The notes: generated by a model from the letters alone, not told the origin. A stretch of 64,000 nucleotides of DNA from Streptomyces sp. NBS 14/10 (GCF_002224125.1 NZ_NCSM01000066.1:1-64000); one strand, 5' to 3'. Positions 16,223-25,148 are shown, numbered from the stretch's first letter. Numbers and translations: made by a program.

Positions 16223-18115
16223 TCATCGGCCGCGGGCAAGGTGGCCCGGGAGGAGGTAGTTGGGCCCGGTGACGTAGTGCTTGTTGATGTCGGCGGCCCC
16301 GGAGCGCTGCTTGGTGAACAGGCTGCCCGCGGTGACCATGGCCTTGACCGGCAGCCGCTCCGCGTCCAGGACGAGGGCGCGCAGTACGGCGCCGGGCGCG
16401 CCGGGCCTTTGCTCTTTCAACCGTTCGATGGCTTCGGCGAGCCGGTCGCGTATCAGCCGCAGCAGCGTGCCCAGCGGGGCCCGGCCGAGCCGGGCGAGCT
16501 CGAAGGCGAGGGCACCGGCGCACAGATGCACGGTGATGGTGGCGAACACATCGGCGACCGGCCCGTCGCCGTGGTCGTCGGTCAGGATGCGGCAGTCGTC
16601 GAATCCCCCCAGGAGGCGAGCGGCCTCGTCACCGCCGAGGGCGTCCGCCAGCCGGGCGGGGTGGACACGCGGACCGTCGTGGTCCTTGAGCAGCAGCCGT
16701 ACGCGGGGGCGGCCGTGTTCGGTGTCGAGGACGAGGGAGGTGTTCTGCTGGTGTGACTCCAGCGCGACGCCGTACGCGAAGAGCGTGGTGTGCACGTCGA
16801 ACAGCAGGGTGAGGTAGGCGTCGAGCAGCGCGAACAGGTCTCCGCTGTAGTAGCGGGCGGCCAGGGTGTCGACGATGAGCCCGGTCCCGGGCGCGGCCCC
16901 GGGTGCGGGGCTGAGCAGCGCCGCCAGCGGCACGACCTGGCAGCCGTCGAGGCCGGACGGGTAGCGCCGTACCAGCGTGGCCAGGAACTCGTGCCCGGCG
17001 TGCAGATACGTACCCTCGTCGGCGAGCAGCACGCCCCCCGCCACCCCCGGCTCATGCGCGAGCACCGCCTCCGTGAGCCGCTGCCCCGCGTCGCCGTCGG
17101 CGAGTGTTCCTGGCTTGATGGTGCGGCGGTTGCGCGCGCCCAGGGTGGCGGTGGCGAGCGGCAGTTTGAGGTGGGTGAGCGGGTCATCGGTGACGGCGAC
17201 GGTACGCATGGAGAGCGTGGGCCGTACGTCGAGCCACGCGTCGTCGGCGAGGTGGGCCCGGCCCGTGAGGTGGGTGGCGCGCAGACCGATGGCCAGCGCG
17301 CGGGGTGCGCTCAGCGGATGGACCGGGAAGGCGAGATGGCTGTCGTCCAGGCCGCCCGGCAGGCCCAGCGCCCCGGGCGTGGGCCACCAGTCGGGCAGCC
17401 GCGCCGTATCACCGGCCACCGCCTCGCGTGGGAGGGCGGCCCAGCGCAGCCGGAAGGACGGGTGGAACTCGGGTGCGTGGGCGCGCTGTTCGGCGTCGCT
17501 CAGCGCGAGGCGGGCGCGGCCGGTGGGGTAGACGGGGTGGTCGCGGAAGGCGGCCAACGTGTCGTACGCCAGCGACCCATGCACCCCTGCCCACTGCTCG
17601 GCGGGCTCGCCACCGTAGGCGGCAACCAGCCGCTCGACGACGCGGGGGCGGATGTCGGCGTGCAGCCGCATGGCCTCCAGCGTGCGGCGGCACTCGACGA
17701 CGAAGGCGTCGTAGAGGCCCCGGTCGTCGGGGTCGGCGGCGTGGCGGAGGCGGGCGAGGACCGCGTCGAGGGTGGTGAGGGCGGTGTCGTCCGGTTCCCC
17801 CTCCACCAGCAGTTGGGCCGGCCGCCGGACCCGGATCTCGCACTGGAAGCCGTCCGGTTCGACCGGCAGCAGCACTCCCCCGCCGTCCGTGAGGACGACC
17901 CGCAGCCATTCGCCGTCGGCACGCCGTACGGTCTCGGCGCGGCTGCGCAGCCCGTACGCGTCTTCCCTCAGCAGCGTGTCGAGGACACGCGCCAGTAGAT
18001 CCGCCTCGAAGACGTCAGCGACGTCCGCGGTGTCCGCCGCGCCCGTGGTGTCCGCCGCGCCCGTGGTGTCCGCCGCGCCCGTGGTGTCCGCCACTTCCTC
18101 ATCCGCGCGGATCAT
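16223..18115 (-). CDS. IucA/IucC siderophore synthetase 2
   Basis: 630-residue NIS synthetase. Motifs: HLAFPVHPLSAPRALAIG (about 265-282), LKLPLATATLGARNRRTIKPG (about 322-342), and YGVALESHQQNTSLVLD (about 457-473). The N-terminus carries an acidic low-complexity run with three TTGAAD copies from an 18-bp DNA repeat before the conserved domain starts at about residue 37. Sequence divergence from the neighbouring synthetase suggests a different substrate, so the product probably has two amide or ester bonds to citrate-type cores. ATG 18115 overlaps the ATP-grasp stop (ATGA). Confidence 0.92.
   Translation of the reverse strand: MIRADEEVADTTGAADTTGAADTTGAADTADVADVFEADLLARVLDTLLREDAYGLRSRAETVRRADGEWLRVVLTDGGGVLLPVEPDGFQCEIRVRRPAQLLVEGEPDDTALTTLDAVLARLRHAADPDDRGLYDAFVVECRRTLEAMRLHADIRPRVVERLVAAYGGEPAEQWAGVHGSLAYDTLAAFRDHPVYPTGRARLALSDAEQRAHAPEFHPSFRLRWAALPREAVAGDTARLPDWWPTPGALGLPGGLDDSHLAFPVHPLSAPRALAIGLRATHLTGRAHLADDAWLDVRPTLSMRTVAVTDDPLTHLKLPLATATLGARNRRTIKPGTLADGDAGQRLTEAVLAHEPGVAGGVLLADEGTYLHAGHEFLATLVRRYPSGLDGCQVVPLAALLSPAPGAAPGTGLIVDTLAARYYSGDLFALLDAYLTLLFDVHTTLFAYGVALESHQQNTSLVLDTEHGRPRVRLLLKDHDGPRVHPARLADALGGDEAARLLGGFDDCRILTDDHGDGPVADVFATITVHLCAGALAFELARLGRAPLGTLLRLIRDRLAEAIERLKEQRPGAPGAVLRALVLDAERLPVKAMVTAGSLFTKQRSGAADINKHYVTGPNYLLPGHLARGR
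18028..18092. repeat. 18-bp in-frame tandem repeat
   Basis: About three and a half copies of an 18-bp unit (gtggtgtccgccgcgccc on the plus strand) encode TTGAAD repeats at the N-terminus of the second synthetase. The copies are almost identical, so copy number probably varies between strains. Confidence 0.85.
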
Positions 18116-19422
18116 GGCGCGATCACCCACTCGCCGGCCGCCAGGAACCCGGCCACCGCCTCGTCGATCCGCCGCTGGTCGGTCCCCGTGGCGCGGAGTA
18201 CGCCGAGGAAGTCGCGGTTGGTGCCGTAGAGCGGGTGTTCCTCGCCGATCTCGCGCAGCGGGCGGTAGTCGAGCCGTACGCCGTCGCGGACACCGACGCT
18301 CGCCGCGGGGGCGATGGCCAGGCGGCCGGGGCGGTCGGCCATGACGTACTCCATGCGGACCCTGCCGTCGGTGCGGGCGCCGAGGTCGGTGGGGAGGGGG
18401 GCGCCGAGGTGGGTGCGGAGGATGTGCTCGAAGAGGGGGATGGCGAGGAGTTCGGCGAGTACGAGGTCGCACTGGTCGCCTATGGCGCGGTAGTTGACCT
18501 CGATGAGGCGGGCGCGGTCGCCCTGGACCACGTACTCGGTGTGGCAGGCGCCGAACCCCACGCCCAGCGCCCGCAGCTGGTCCAGCACCTGGCCGGTGTG
18601 CGGCTCGGGCGGGGCGGGGAGCAGTTCGAGGCGTTCCTCGATGAAGTACGGGGGCGCGGAGATGTCGGTGCGGAAGGCCGCGAGGGTGTGCAGCGTACGG
18701 CCGTCCCCGATGGTCTCCAGCGTCTGCAGCGGGCCGTCAAGGAACTCCTCGACCACCAGATACGCCTCGGGCCGCCGCGTACGTATCTCGCGAACGCGCT
18801 CGGCCAGTTCGTCCGCGTCGGCGACGAGCACCACGTCCTCGCTGGCCACGCCCTCGCGTGGCTTGAGCACACAGGGGTAGGGCACGCCCGGGCCGACGAG
18901 GCGGGGGTGGGCTGAGGGGTCCTGGTCGGGGGCGAGTTCGGCGCACCAGAGGGTGTCGACGCCGGCGGCGGCGAGGCTGCGGCGCAACTCGGCCTTGTTC
19001 TTGGTGCGCAGGGCGGCGCGCCAGTCCTTGCCGGGCAGGCCGAAGTAGTCGGCGGCGAGGGCGGCTTGGACTTGGAGGTGGTCGCTGTTCGTGAAGATCG
19101 CGACGGGGCGGGCCTGGTCGCCGGGCACCGACATATCCGCGGAGATACGGCCGATACGGCCGATGACCTCGCGGAAGTCCCGTACGTCGCAGTGCGCGAT
19201 GTCGAGCTCGGGCAGCGCGCCCCCGGCCGACGCGTGGCGCTCGTACGCGCGCCGGTGCGCGTCGGGCTGGTCGGTGAGGAGGGTGACGGCGAGGCCGAGC
19301 CGGGCCGCGGCGGGGAGGAAGCCCTCGGTGACGGAGTCGGTGGGGTTGAGGGCGAGGAGATAGAGGCGCGTCGCGGTCTCTGAGGGCAGGCCGAATGCCC
19401 CGTCTAGATCATTCTCGTTCAC
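18112..19422 (-). CDS. ATP-grasp ligase of siderophore operon
   Basis: 436-residue ATP-grasp enzyme. A Rossmann-like preATP domain (about 15-130) precedes ATP-binding elements PYPCVLKPREGVASEDVVLV (about 178-198), YLVVEEFLDGP (about 222-232) and the metal-binding LIEVNYRAIGD (about 308-318). It should form an amide or peptide bond from a carboxylate and an amine through an acyl phosphate. First gene of the operon; GTG 19422 lies only 9 nt from the iron box, so the mRNA is probably leaderless. This ligase plus two IucA/IucC enzymes plus a PLP decarboxylase defines the operon; the product cannot be named from sequence. Confidence 0.9.
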   Translation of the reverse strand: MNENDLDGAFGLPSETATRLYLLALNPTDSVTEGFLPAAARLGLAVTLLTDQPDAHRRAYERHASAGGALPELDIAHCDVRDFREVIGRIGRISADMSVPGDQARPVAIFTNSDHLQVQAALAADYFGLPGKDWRAALRTKNKAELRRSLAAAGVDTLWCAELAPDQDPSAHPRLVGPGVPYPCVLKPREGVASEDVVLVADADELAERVREIRTRRPEAYLVVEEFLDGPLQTLETIGDGRTLHTLAAFRTDISAPPYFIEERLELLPAPPEPHTGQVLDQLRALGVGFGACHTEYVVQGDRARLIEVNYRAIGDQCDLVLAELLAIPLFEHILRTHLGAPLPTDLGARTDGRVRMEYVMADRPGRLAIAPAASVGVRDGVRLDYRPLREIGEEHPLYGTNRDFLGVLRATGTDQRRIDEAVAGFLAAGEWVIAP

Positions 19423-19431
19423 GACCCGAGA

Positions 19432-19450
19432 TTAGGTTAGGCATGCCTAA
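19432..19450. promoter_or_regulatory. Iron box (DmdR/DtxR/IdeR operator)
   Basis: TTAGGTTAGGCATGCCTAA is a close match to the actinobacterial 19-bp iron box (TTAGGTTAGGCTAACCTAA). It overlaps the predicted -10 region (TAACCT/TAATCT on the minus strand) of the siderophore operon, so iron-loaded repressor would block transcription. Confidence 0.92.
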
Positions 19451-19530
19451 GACCGCCAATTCGTCTCACCCGTCTGCTCCTTTTTGAGCCCGACGCGCCG
19501 TCAGCTCCGCAAGCCCGCCGCGCTGCCCAG

Positions 19531-21399
19531 TCAGCGCGGCAGCCCGATGCGCCGGTGCCGCGCCCGGCGGGCGGCCAGCCGCTCGCCCTGGTCCTGGGCG
19601 CGGAGCGCGGCGAGTTCGGCGCCGAGGGTGTCGCCGAGGCGGGCGAGGAAGGAGTCATACGCGGCCCCCTGCGCCCCCGCGTCCTCCGGCTCCTCTTCCA
19701 CGATGCGGTCGACGATGCCGTGGGCGAGCAGGTCGGCGGAGCGTACGCCCTGCCGGTCGGCTATCTCGTACGCCCGCTCGGTGGTCCGGTAGAGGATCGC
19801 GGACGCGCCCTCGGGCGGCAGCGGGGACAGCCAGGCGTGGCGCGCCGCGAGGACCCGGTCGGCGGGGAGCAGCGCGAGCGCGGCGCCGCCCGCGCCCTGG
19901 CCGAGCAGCAGGCAGAGGGTGGGCGCGGGGAGGGTCACCATATCGGCCAGACAGCGGGCGATCTCCCCGGCGAGACCGCCCTCCTCGGCCTCCCGGCTCA
20001 GGGCCGCGCCCGCGGTGTCGACGACCGTGAGCAGCGGAAGCCCGAGCTCGGCGGCGATGCGCATGCCACGGCGCGCGGTGCGCAGTCCGGCGGGGCCGAG
20101 CGGCTGTCCCCCGCCGGGCCCGTCGGGCGCCGCGTCCCCGCGGCGCGCGGCCCGGTCGTGCCCGAGGACGACACACGGCGTCCCGCCGACGCGCGCGAGC
20201 GCGAGCAGCAGCCCCGGGTCGTGCTCCCCCGCGCCCGTACCACTGAGGGGGCTCACATCCTCGGCAGCGGCGCGCAACAAGTCCCGCACCCCGGGCCGCT
20301 CCCCCTGCCGCGACCGCCGGATCGACTCCTCAGCGGTGGGCCCACCGAGAGCACTGGGCCCACCGCGCCCGGGACCCGCTTCCGCGCCGCCCCCGCCGAC
20401 TGCGGCGGAGGCCACCCTCGCGCCGCCGTCCGCCACCACGGCAGCCCTGCCCGCGCCACCCCGGTCGCCCGCCCCCGCACCACGCCCGGGGCCCGTCGGC
20501 AACTCCCCGCGCCCCGTTGGCGCCGGAGCGTCCCCTTCCGCCACGGGGTGACCAGCGGCAGTCTCCCGCTCGCGGCTCACGGCAGGTCCCGCGGGCGACT
20601 CCCCGGCGGCGCCCACAGCCGCGGGGACCACCTGGGCCTCCAGCCCGGCCTCGGCGGCGGCAGGGCCGTCCGGCCCCGCCGCCGCCGAGGCAGCCCCGTT
20701 CGCCACAGCGGCAGCGTCCCCGCACAGGACGCGCAGCACCCGCGCCGCCACCTCCGACAGCCGCTCGGGTGGGAGGACCGCGTCGACCAGGCCGTGGGCC
20801 ATCAGGTTCTCCGCGACCTGGACGCCCGGCGGGAATTCCTCCCCGTACAGCGCCTCGTGCACCCGCGGCCCCAGGAAGCCGATGAGCGCGCCCGGCTCGG
20901 CGGCGGTGACGTGTCCCAGCGAGCCCCAGGAGGCGAGTACTCCGCCCGTCGTGGGGTGGCGCAGATGGACGAGGTAGGGCAGGCCGACGGCCTTGTGGTC
21001 GGTGATCGCCGCGGCGACCTTGACCATCTGCAGAAACGCGACCGTGCCCTCCTGCATCCGCGTACCGCCGGACGCGGGCGCGGCGAGGAGGGGCAGTCGC
21101 TCCGCCGTCGCCCGTTCCACGGCGCGTACCAGCCGCTCCCCCGACGCGACGCCGATCGACCCGGCGAGGAAGCGGAACTCGCAGGCCACGATGGCCACCC
21201 GCCGTCCCTCGATACGGCCCTCGCCCGTGATGACGGACTCGTCGAGACCGGTGCGCTCGCGGGCCCGCTCCAGGTCGGCCCGGTAGTCGGGGTCGTCCGT
21301 CGTGATGTCGACCGGCTCGTCCCAGCGGCGCCAGCTGCCGAGGTCGACGACGGTCTCGATCAGCTGGAGGGCTGATGTGCGGGGGTTCGTTCCGGTCAT
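19531..21399 (-). CDS. Fused acyl-CoA carboxyltransferase (beta-alpha)
   Basis: 622-residue protein combining both carboxyltransferase halves. The beta-like half (about 1-225) has GEGRIEGRRVAIVACEFRFLAGSIGVASGERLVRAVE and the oxyanion region ASGGTRMQEG; the alpha-like half (about 353-622) has GLPLLTVVDTAGAALSREAEEGG and LLLGQGAGGAALALLPADRVLA. They are joined by a Gly/Ala/Pro-rich linker of about 125 residues. No N-terminal zinc finger is present. It should transfer a carboxyl group from biotin to an acyl-CoA, but no biotin carboxylase or carrier gene is nearby, so it must use partners encoded elsewhere. Divergent from the ArsR-type gene. Confidence 0.85.
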   Translation of the reverse strand: MTGTNPRTSALQLIETVVDLGSWRRWDEPVDITTDDPDYRADLERARERTGLDESVITGEGRIEGRRVAIVACEFRFLAGSIGVASGERLVRAVERATAERLPLLAAPASGGTRMQEGTVAFLQMVKVAAAITDHKAVGLPYLVHLRHPTTGGVLASWGSLGHVTAAEPGALIGFLGPRVHEALYGEEFPPGVQVAENLMAHGLVDAVLPPERLSEVAARVLRVLCGDAAAVANGAASAAAGPDGPAAAEAGLEAQVVPAAVGAAGESPAGPAVSRERETAAGHPVAEGDAPAPTGRGELPTGPGRGAGAGDRGGAGRAAVVADGGARVASAAVGGGGAEAGPGRGGPSALGGPTAEESIRRSRQGERPGVRDLLRAAAEDVSPLSGTGAGEHDPGLLLALARVGGTPCVVLGHDRAARRGDAAPDGPGGGQPLGPAGLRTARRGMRIAAELGLPLLTVVDTAGAALSREAEEGGLAGEIARCLADMVTLPAPTLCLLLGQGAGGAALALLPADRVLAARHAWLSPLPPEGASAILYRTTERAYEIADRQGVRSADLLAHGIVDRIVEEEPEDAGAQGAAYDSFLARLGDTLGAELAALRAQDQGERLAARRARHRRIGLPR

Positions 21400-21456
21400 G
21401 GTCACACCCTGCCACGGGGAACAGGGCTGCCGACAAGGGTGGCCTCAATCATCCCG

Positions 21457-21485
21457 GGCATGTGCTAACTTTTTTTGGCATGTGC
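21457..21485. promoter_or_regulatory. GGCATGTGC direct repeat operator
   Basis: GGCATGTGC occurs at 21457-21465 and 21477-21485, exactly 20 bp apart (two helical turns), separated by a T-rich stretch. It lies between the divergent carboxyltransferase and regulator genes, 11 bp before the ATG at 21497; likely bound by the adjacent ArsR-type protein. Confidence 0.55.
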
Positions 21486-21496
21486 AGGGTTTCGCT

Positions 21497-21874
21497 ATGA
21501 CTACCTCGGTGCCGAGCGGCGAGCCGCGCGATCTCAGCGGCGACGAACTGGTGCGCGTGCTGGCGACGCTGGCCAATCCGCACCGCCTGCGGGTCGTCGC
21601 CGCGCTCTCGCGGGAGCGCATGTATGTGAGCGAGCTGGCCCGTGCGCTGGGCATCAGCCGGGCGCTGCTCCAGGTCCATCTGCGCAAGTTGGAGGCGGCC
21701 GGGCTGGTGACGGCTCGGGTCGAGGTGTCGGAGGACGGCAAGGCCATGAAGTTCTACGAGGTCAACCGGTTCGCGATCCAGCTGACACCGGAGACCGTCG
21801 AGGCCGCGGAGCGGACGCTGACCCCGCCGGGCGACGGCCCGGACGAGGAGAAGAAGACGAAGGGATCGAAGTGA
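21497..21874 (+). CDS. ArsR-type winged-helix regulator
   Basis: 125-residue regulator with a winged helix (about 14-85): LVRVLATLANPHRLRVVAALSRERMYVSELARALGISRALLQVHLRKLEAAGLVTARVEV. No metal-binding cysteines are visible, so it does not look like a metal sensor. The charged C-terminus ends GPDEEKKTKGSK. The upstream in-frame extension crosses the promoter, so ATG 21497 is taken. It overlaps the next small membrane protein gene by one base pair triplet edge (ATGA), suggesting a regulator and membrane partner that act together. Confidence 0.85.
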   Translation: MTTSVPSGEPRDLSGDELVRVLATLANPHRLRVVAALSRERMYVSELARALGISRALLQVHLRKLEAAGLVTARVEVSEDGKAMKFYEVNRFAIQLTPETVEAAERTLTPPGDGPDEEKKTKGSK

Positions 21875-22143
21875 TGGATGGACACGACTGGACCGAGGTC
21901 GTCGGGGCCTTCGGCCTCTTCGCCCTGGTGACCACGGTGCTCACGACGGTCATCTGGCAGTTCGCGGCGACTCGGCGCGCGAAGGTCCAGGTGGTGCGGG
22001 AGTTGGAGTACCGCAAGCTCGCCGAGAGCGCGACCGCCGCGCAGCAGGCCACGGACGAGCGGCTGAAGGAGATCAGCGAGCGGCTGGCGGAGATGCAGGG
22101 CCGGATGGATTCGCTGGAGCGCATCCTCGAGACCGTCGAATAG
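21874..22143 (+). CDS. Small membrane coiled-coil protein
   Basis: 89-residue protein absent as a separate frame start in simple scans because it shares a longer frame. One membrane helix (about 8-30, VVGAFGLFALVTTVLTTVIWQF) is followed by a cytoplasmic coiled coil (about 38-88) rich in Glu, Lys and Ala with LxEMQGRMDSLERIL heptads. It is translationally coupled to the ArsR-type regulator. It may tether or sense for the regulator; this is inference. GTG 21871 is an alternative start. Confidence 0.8.
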   Translation: MDGHDWTEVVGAFGLFALVTTVLTTVIWQFAATRRAKVQVVRELEYRKLAESATAAQQATDERLKEISERLAEMQGRMDSLERILETVE

Positions 22144-22183
22144 GCAGACCGCCGAATAGGCGATCAAGGCATACGACGCGGGT

Positions 22184-22217
22184 CCTGGGCCGTCGAGCGG
22201 CAACTCGACGGCCCAGG
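22184..22217. terminator. Terminator hairpin
   Basis: Perfect 14-bp stem (22184-22197 with 22204-22217), 6-nt loop, 40 nt after the small membrane protein gene and before the MMPL gene. Confidence 0.8.
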
Positions 22218-22291
22218 TGAAGGAAGAAGCATCACCTCGCCCATGGGCGAGTTCTCACGGATACGTCCCTTCGTGGAAAGGACAGCAGCTC

Positions 22292-24727
22292 ATGCTGCGC
22301 AAAAGCAAGTCGCGACAGAGGGCCGACGGACCAGGCGGGGGCCCGGGCGGAGGCCCTGGCGGGGGCCCGGGCGGAGGCCCTGGCGGGGGCCCGGGCGGAG
22401 GCCCTGGCGGGGGCCCGGGCGGGAGGCCTGGCGGGGGGCCCGATGGGGCATCCGGGCGGGCCGCGCTGGTGGAGCGGGTCGCGGGGTGGTCCGTCCGCCA
22501 TCGGGCCCTGGCGATCGCGGGCTGGTTCGCGCTGGTGGTCGTGGCGGTCCTGGCGAGCGCGGTCATACCGGGCGATACGGCGGACAGCACCGACCCCGGT
22601 GAGTCCGGCCGCGCGGGCCGGGTGCTGGACGCGCAGCAGAAGTATCCGCCGCCCCAGGAGAACGTCCTGGTCCAGGCCCGGACGCCAGACGCTGCCCCCG
22701 CGCGCTTCACCGAGGACCCGGAGTCGCGGCGCGCCACCCAGGACCTGGTCACGACGTTGCGCCGCACCCCCGGCGCGGTGACCGCGGTCCGCTCCCCGCT
22801 GGAGCGGACCGACGGAAACCGGCTGGTGTCGAAGGACGGCCGCTCCGGTCTGGTCACCTTCACCATGGCGGGGGCCCAAGAACAGTGGTCCGCGCACTAC
22901 GAGGCCGCGACCGAGGCGGTGAAGACCGTACAGGCCCGCCACCCCCAGGTGCGGCTGGCGCAGGCGGGCGACAGGAGTCTGTCGCGGGTGGTGGACGAGG
23001 GCATCAAGGGTGACTTCAAGCGGGCCGAGTTCTTCTCGCTTCCGCTGACCGTGGTGATTCTGCTGGTGGTGTTCGGGTCGCTGATCGCCGCCGCGATCCC
23101 GCTGCTGCTGGCGGCCACCACGGTCGTCGCCACCTTCGGCCTTCTCCAGGTGCTCGCCCACTGGGTGCCGGTGAACAGCGCCACGTCCTCCATGGTGCTG
23201 CTGATCGGCGTGGCGGTGGGCGTCGACTACTCGCTGTTCTATCTGCGCCGGGCCCGCGAGGAGCGGGCGGCCGGGCACGATGTCACGGAGGCGCTGCGGA
23301 TCACGGCGCGCACCTCGGGCCGGGTGGTGGTGGTCTCGGGTCTGACGGTGATGCTGTGTCTGGTCGGGCTGCTGTTCACGGGTCTTGACAACTTCAAGGG
23401 GCTGACGACCGGCGCGGTGCTGGTGGTCGGGGTAGCGATGGTCGGCTCGGTGACCGTACTGCCCGCCCTGCTGGCCGCGCTGGGGCACCGGGTGGACAGG
23501 GCGCGTATCCCGTGGGTGGGCCGCCGCCGGACCGCGGCGGACCGGTCCCGGGCCTGGGCGGCGGTGGCCCGCGCGGTGGTGCGGCGCCCGCTGGTGTGGG
23601 GCGGCTCGGCGGCGTTGGCGCTGCTGGTGCTCGCGCTGCCCGCGCTGGGGATGCGGCTGCAGGACGCGGCGGTGACCGACAGCCTGTCGCGGAAGGTGCC
23701 GACGGTGGACGCGGCGGTCCGGATGCAGGAGGCGTTCCCGGGCGCCCCGTCCCCGGCGTCCGTGGTGATCTGGGGGAAGCGGGATCCGGGCGCCGTGGAC
23801 AGCCCGGCGGTACGGAAGGCCGTGGAGAGCCTGCACCAGCGGGCCGCGGCGAGCGGCGGTGCGCTGAACGAGCCCATCTCGGCCACCAAGGTGGGCCGGG
23901 CGCTGGTGGTACGGGTGCCGCTGGCGAGCTTCGGCACCGATGACGTGGCGAACCGGGCGCTGGAGACGCTGCGTCAGCGGACGCTGCCCGCCGCGCTGGG
24001 CGAGGCGGGCAGAGCCGACAGCGAGACCGACGGCGGAATCGACTACGCGGTCGGCGGCAAGACGGCCTTCGCGTACGACTTCACCGACCGGGTCACCGAC
24101 CGCACCCCGTACGTCTTCGCCTTCGTGCTGCTGCTGGCCTTCGTGCTGCTGGTCGTCGCGTTCCGCTCGCCGGCCGTCGCGCTGATGTCGATCGTGCTGA
24201 ACCTGCTGTCGATCGGCGCCGCTTACGGGGTGCTGACCTGGGTGTTCCAGGATGGCCACCTGAGTTCGGCGCTCGACTTCACCTCGTACGGCGGGGTGGT
24301 CGGCTGGCTGCCGCTGTTCATGTTCGTCATCCTCTTCGGGCTGAGCATGGACTACCACATCTTTGTGCTCAGCCGGATCCGCGAGCGCCGGCTCGCCGGG
24401 GAGGCGACGCGCGAGGCGGTGGTGGGGGGCGTCGCGTCCGGTGCGGGCGTGGTCACCAGCGCGGCCGTCATCATGACCGCGGCCTTCAGCGTCTTCGTCG
24501 TGCTGTCGGCGATCGAGTACAAGATGATGGGCGTCGGCCTTGCGGTGGCCGTCCTCATCGACGCGACGCTGGTGCGCGGGGTGCTGCTGCCCGCCGCGAT
24601 CACGCTGCTCGGGCGGAGGTCGTTCCCGCAGGCATCACTCCCCTCAGACGTCACTCCCGCAGGCGTCACTCCCGCAGGCGTCACTCCAGGGGCGCGATCG
24701 TCTCGCCCGCCACATGCTGGTAGATGA
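22292..24727 (+). CDS. MMPL/RND family exporter
   Basis: 811-residue transporter with the two-times-six helix MMPL layout. The first helix is at about 70-90, the first large outside loop at about 95-250, five helices at about 255-400 with GVDYSLFYLRRAREE, the second loop at about 440-610, and helices with FGLSMDYHIFVLSRIRERR to about 780. MMPL proteins export lipids or lipidated metabolites by proton force. The N-terminus carries a PGGG repeat and the C-terminus VTPAG repeats. ATG 22292 follows GGAAAGG. It overlaps the convergent lrp gene by 47 nt. No biosynthetic gene adjoins it, so cargo is unknown. Confidence 0.88.
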   Translation: MLRKSKSRQRADGPGGGPGGGPGGGPGGGPGGGPGGGPGGGPGGRPGGGPDGASGRAALVERVAGWSVRHRALAIAGWFALVVVAVLASAVIPGDTADSTDPGESGRAGRVLDAQQKYPPPQENVLVQARTPDAAPARFTEDPESRRATQDLVTTLRRTPGAVTAVRSPLERTDGNRLVSKDGRSGLVTFTMAGAQEQWSAHYEAATEAVKTVQARHPQVRLAQAGDRSLSRVVDEGIKGDFKRAEFFSLPLTVVILLVVFGSLIAAAIPLLLAATTVVATFGLLQVLAHWVPVNSATSSMVLLIGVAVGVDYSLFYLRRAREERAAGHDVTEALRITARTSGRVVVVSGLTVMLCLVGLLFTGLDNFKGLTTGAVLVVGVAMVGSVTVLPALLAALGHRVDRARIPWVGRRRTAADRSRAWAAVARAVVRRPLVWGGSAALALLVLALPALGMRLQDAAVTDSLSRKVPTVDAAVRMQEAFPGAPSPASVVIWGKRDPGAVDSPAVRKAVESLHQRAAASGGALNEPISATKVGRALVVRVPLASFGTDDVANRALETLRQRTLPAALGEAGRADSETDGGIDYAVGGKTAFAYDFTDRVTDRTPYVFAFVLLLAFVLLVVAFRSPAVALMSIVLNLLSIGAAYGVLTWVFQDGHLSSALDFTSYGGVVGWLPLFMFVILFGLSMDYHIFVLSRIRERRLAGEATREAVVGGVASGAGVVTSAAVIMTAAFSVFVVLSAIEYKMMGVGLAVAVLIDATLVRGVLLPAAITLLGRRSFPQASLPSDVTPAGVTPAGVTPGARSSRPPHAGR
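22330..22445. repeat. 24-bp GC-rich in-frame tandem repeat
   Basis: A 24-bp unit beginning ggcgggggcccgggcggagg is repeated about four to five times and encodes (PGGG)n in the cytoplasmic N-terminal tail of the MMPL exporter. Confidence 0.85.
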
Positions 24728-25136
24728 TCGAGCTGCGGAAGTCGACCACTTCCCGGCGCCCTGAGAAGCGGTCCATCAGGAAGGCGTGCAGCCGGTCCAC
24801 GTCCGGCACCGCGACATGGACCAGGAAGTCGTCGCTGCCCGCGACGACATACACGGACAGCACCTCGGGGAGCGTCATCAGATAGGTCTTGAAGCCCTCG
24901 ATGACCTCCCGGCTCGGCGGCCGGATACGGACCGCGAGCAGCGCCTGCACCGGACGGTTCAGGGCGCGCAGATCGACCGTCGCGCGATAGCCGGTGATCA
25001 CCCCGCGCTCCCGCAGACCGCGCACCCGCTCCAGACAGGTGGAGGGGGCGATGCCGAGGGTGCGGGCGAGGTCGCGATTGGTCTGCCGTGCGTCGCGCTG
25101 CAGTTCGCGGACGATCGCCGTATCAAGTTCGTCCAT
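24681..25136 (-). CDS. Lrp/AsnC family regulator
   Basis: 151-residue feast/famine regulator. HTH at about 4-50 (DELDTAIVRELQRDARQTNRDLARTLGIAPSTCLERVRGLRERGVI), then the RAM ligand-binding domain (about 65-145) with VLSVYVVAGSDDFLVHVAVPD. Amino acids are the usual effectors. It is divergent from an APC permease across an 80-bp gap with a 35-bp palindrome, so amino-acid-controlled expression of the permease is likely. Its 3' end overlaps the convergent MMPL gene by 47 nt. Confidence 0.92.
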   Translation of the reverse strand: MDELDTAIVRELQRDARQTNRDLARTLGIAPSTCLERVRGLRERGVITGYRATVDLRALNRPVQALLAVRIRPPSREVIEGFKTYLMTLPEVLSVYVVAGSDDFLVHVAVPDVDRLHAFLMDRFSGRREVVDFRSSIIYQHVAGETIAPLE

Positions 25137-25148
25137 GGGGCCTCTCCG

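Noticed and set aside
22232..24358. Open minus-strand frame of 708 residues
   Set aside because: Antisense shadow of the MMPL gene; composition (His, Gln, Arg, Pro) is typical of GC-skewed non-coding frames.
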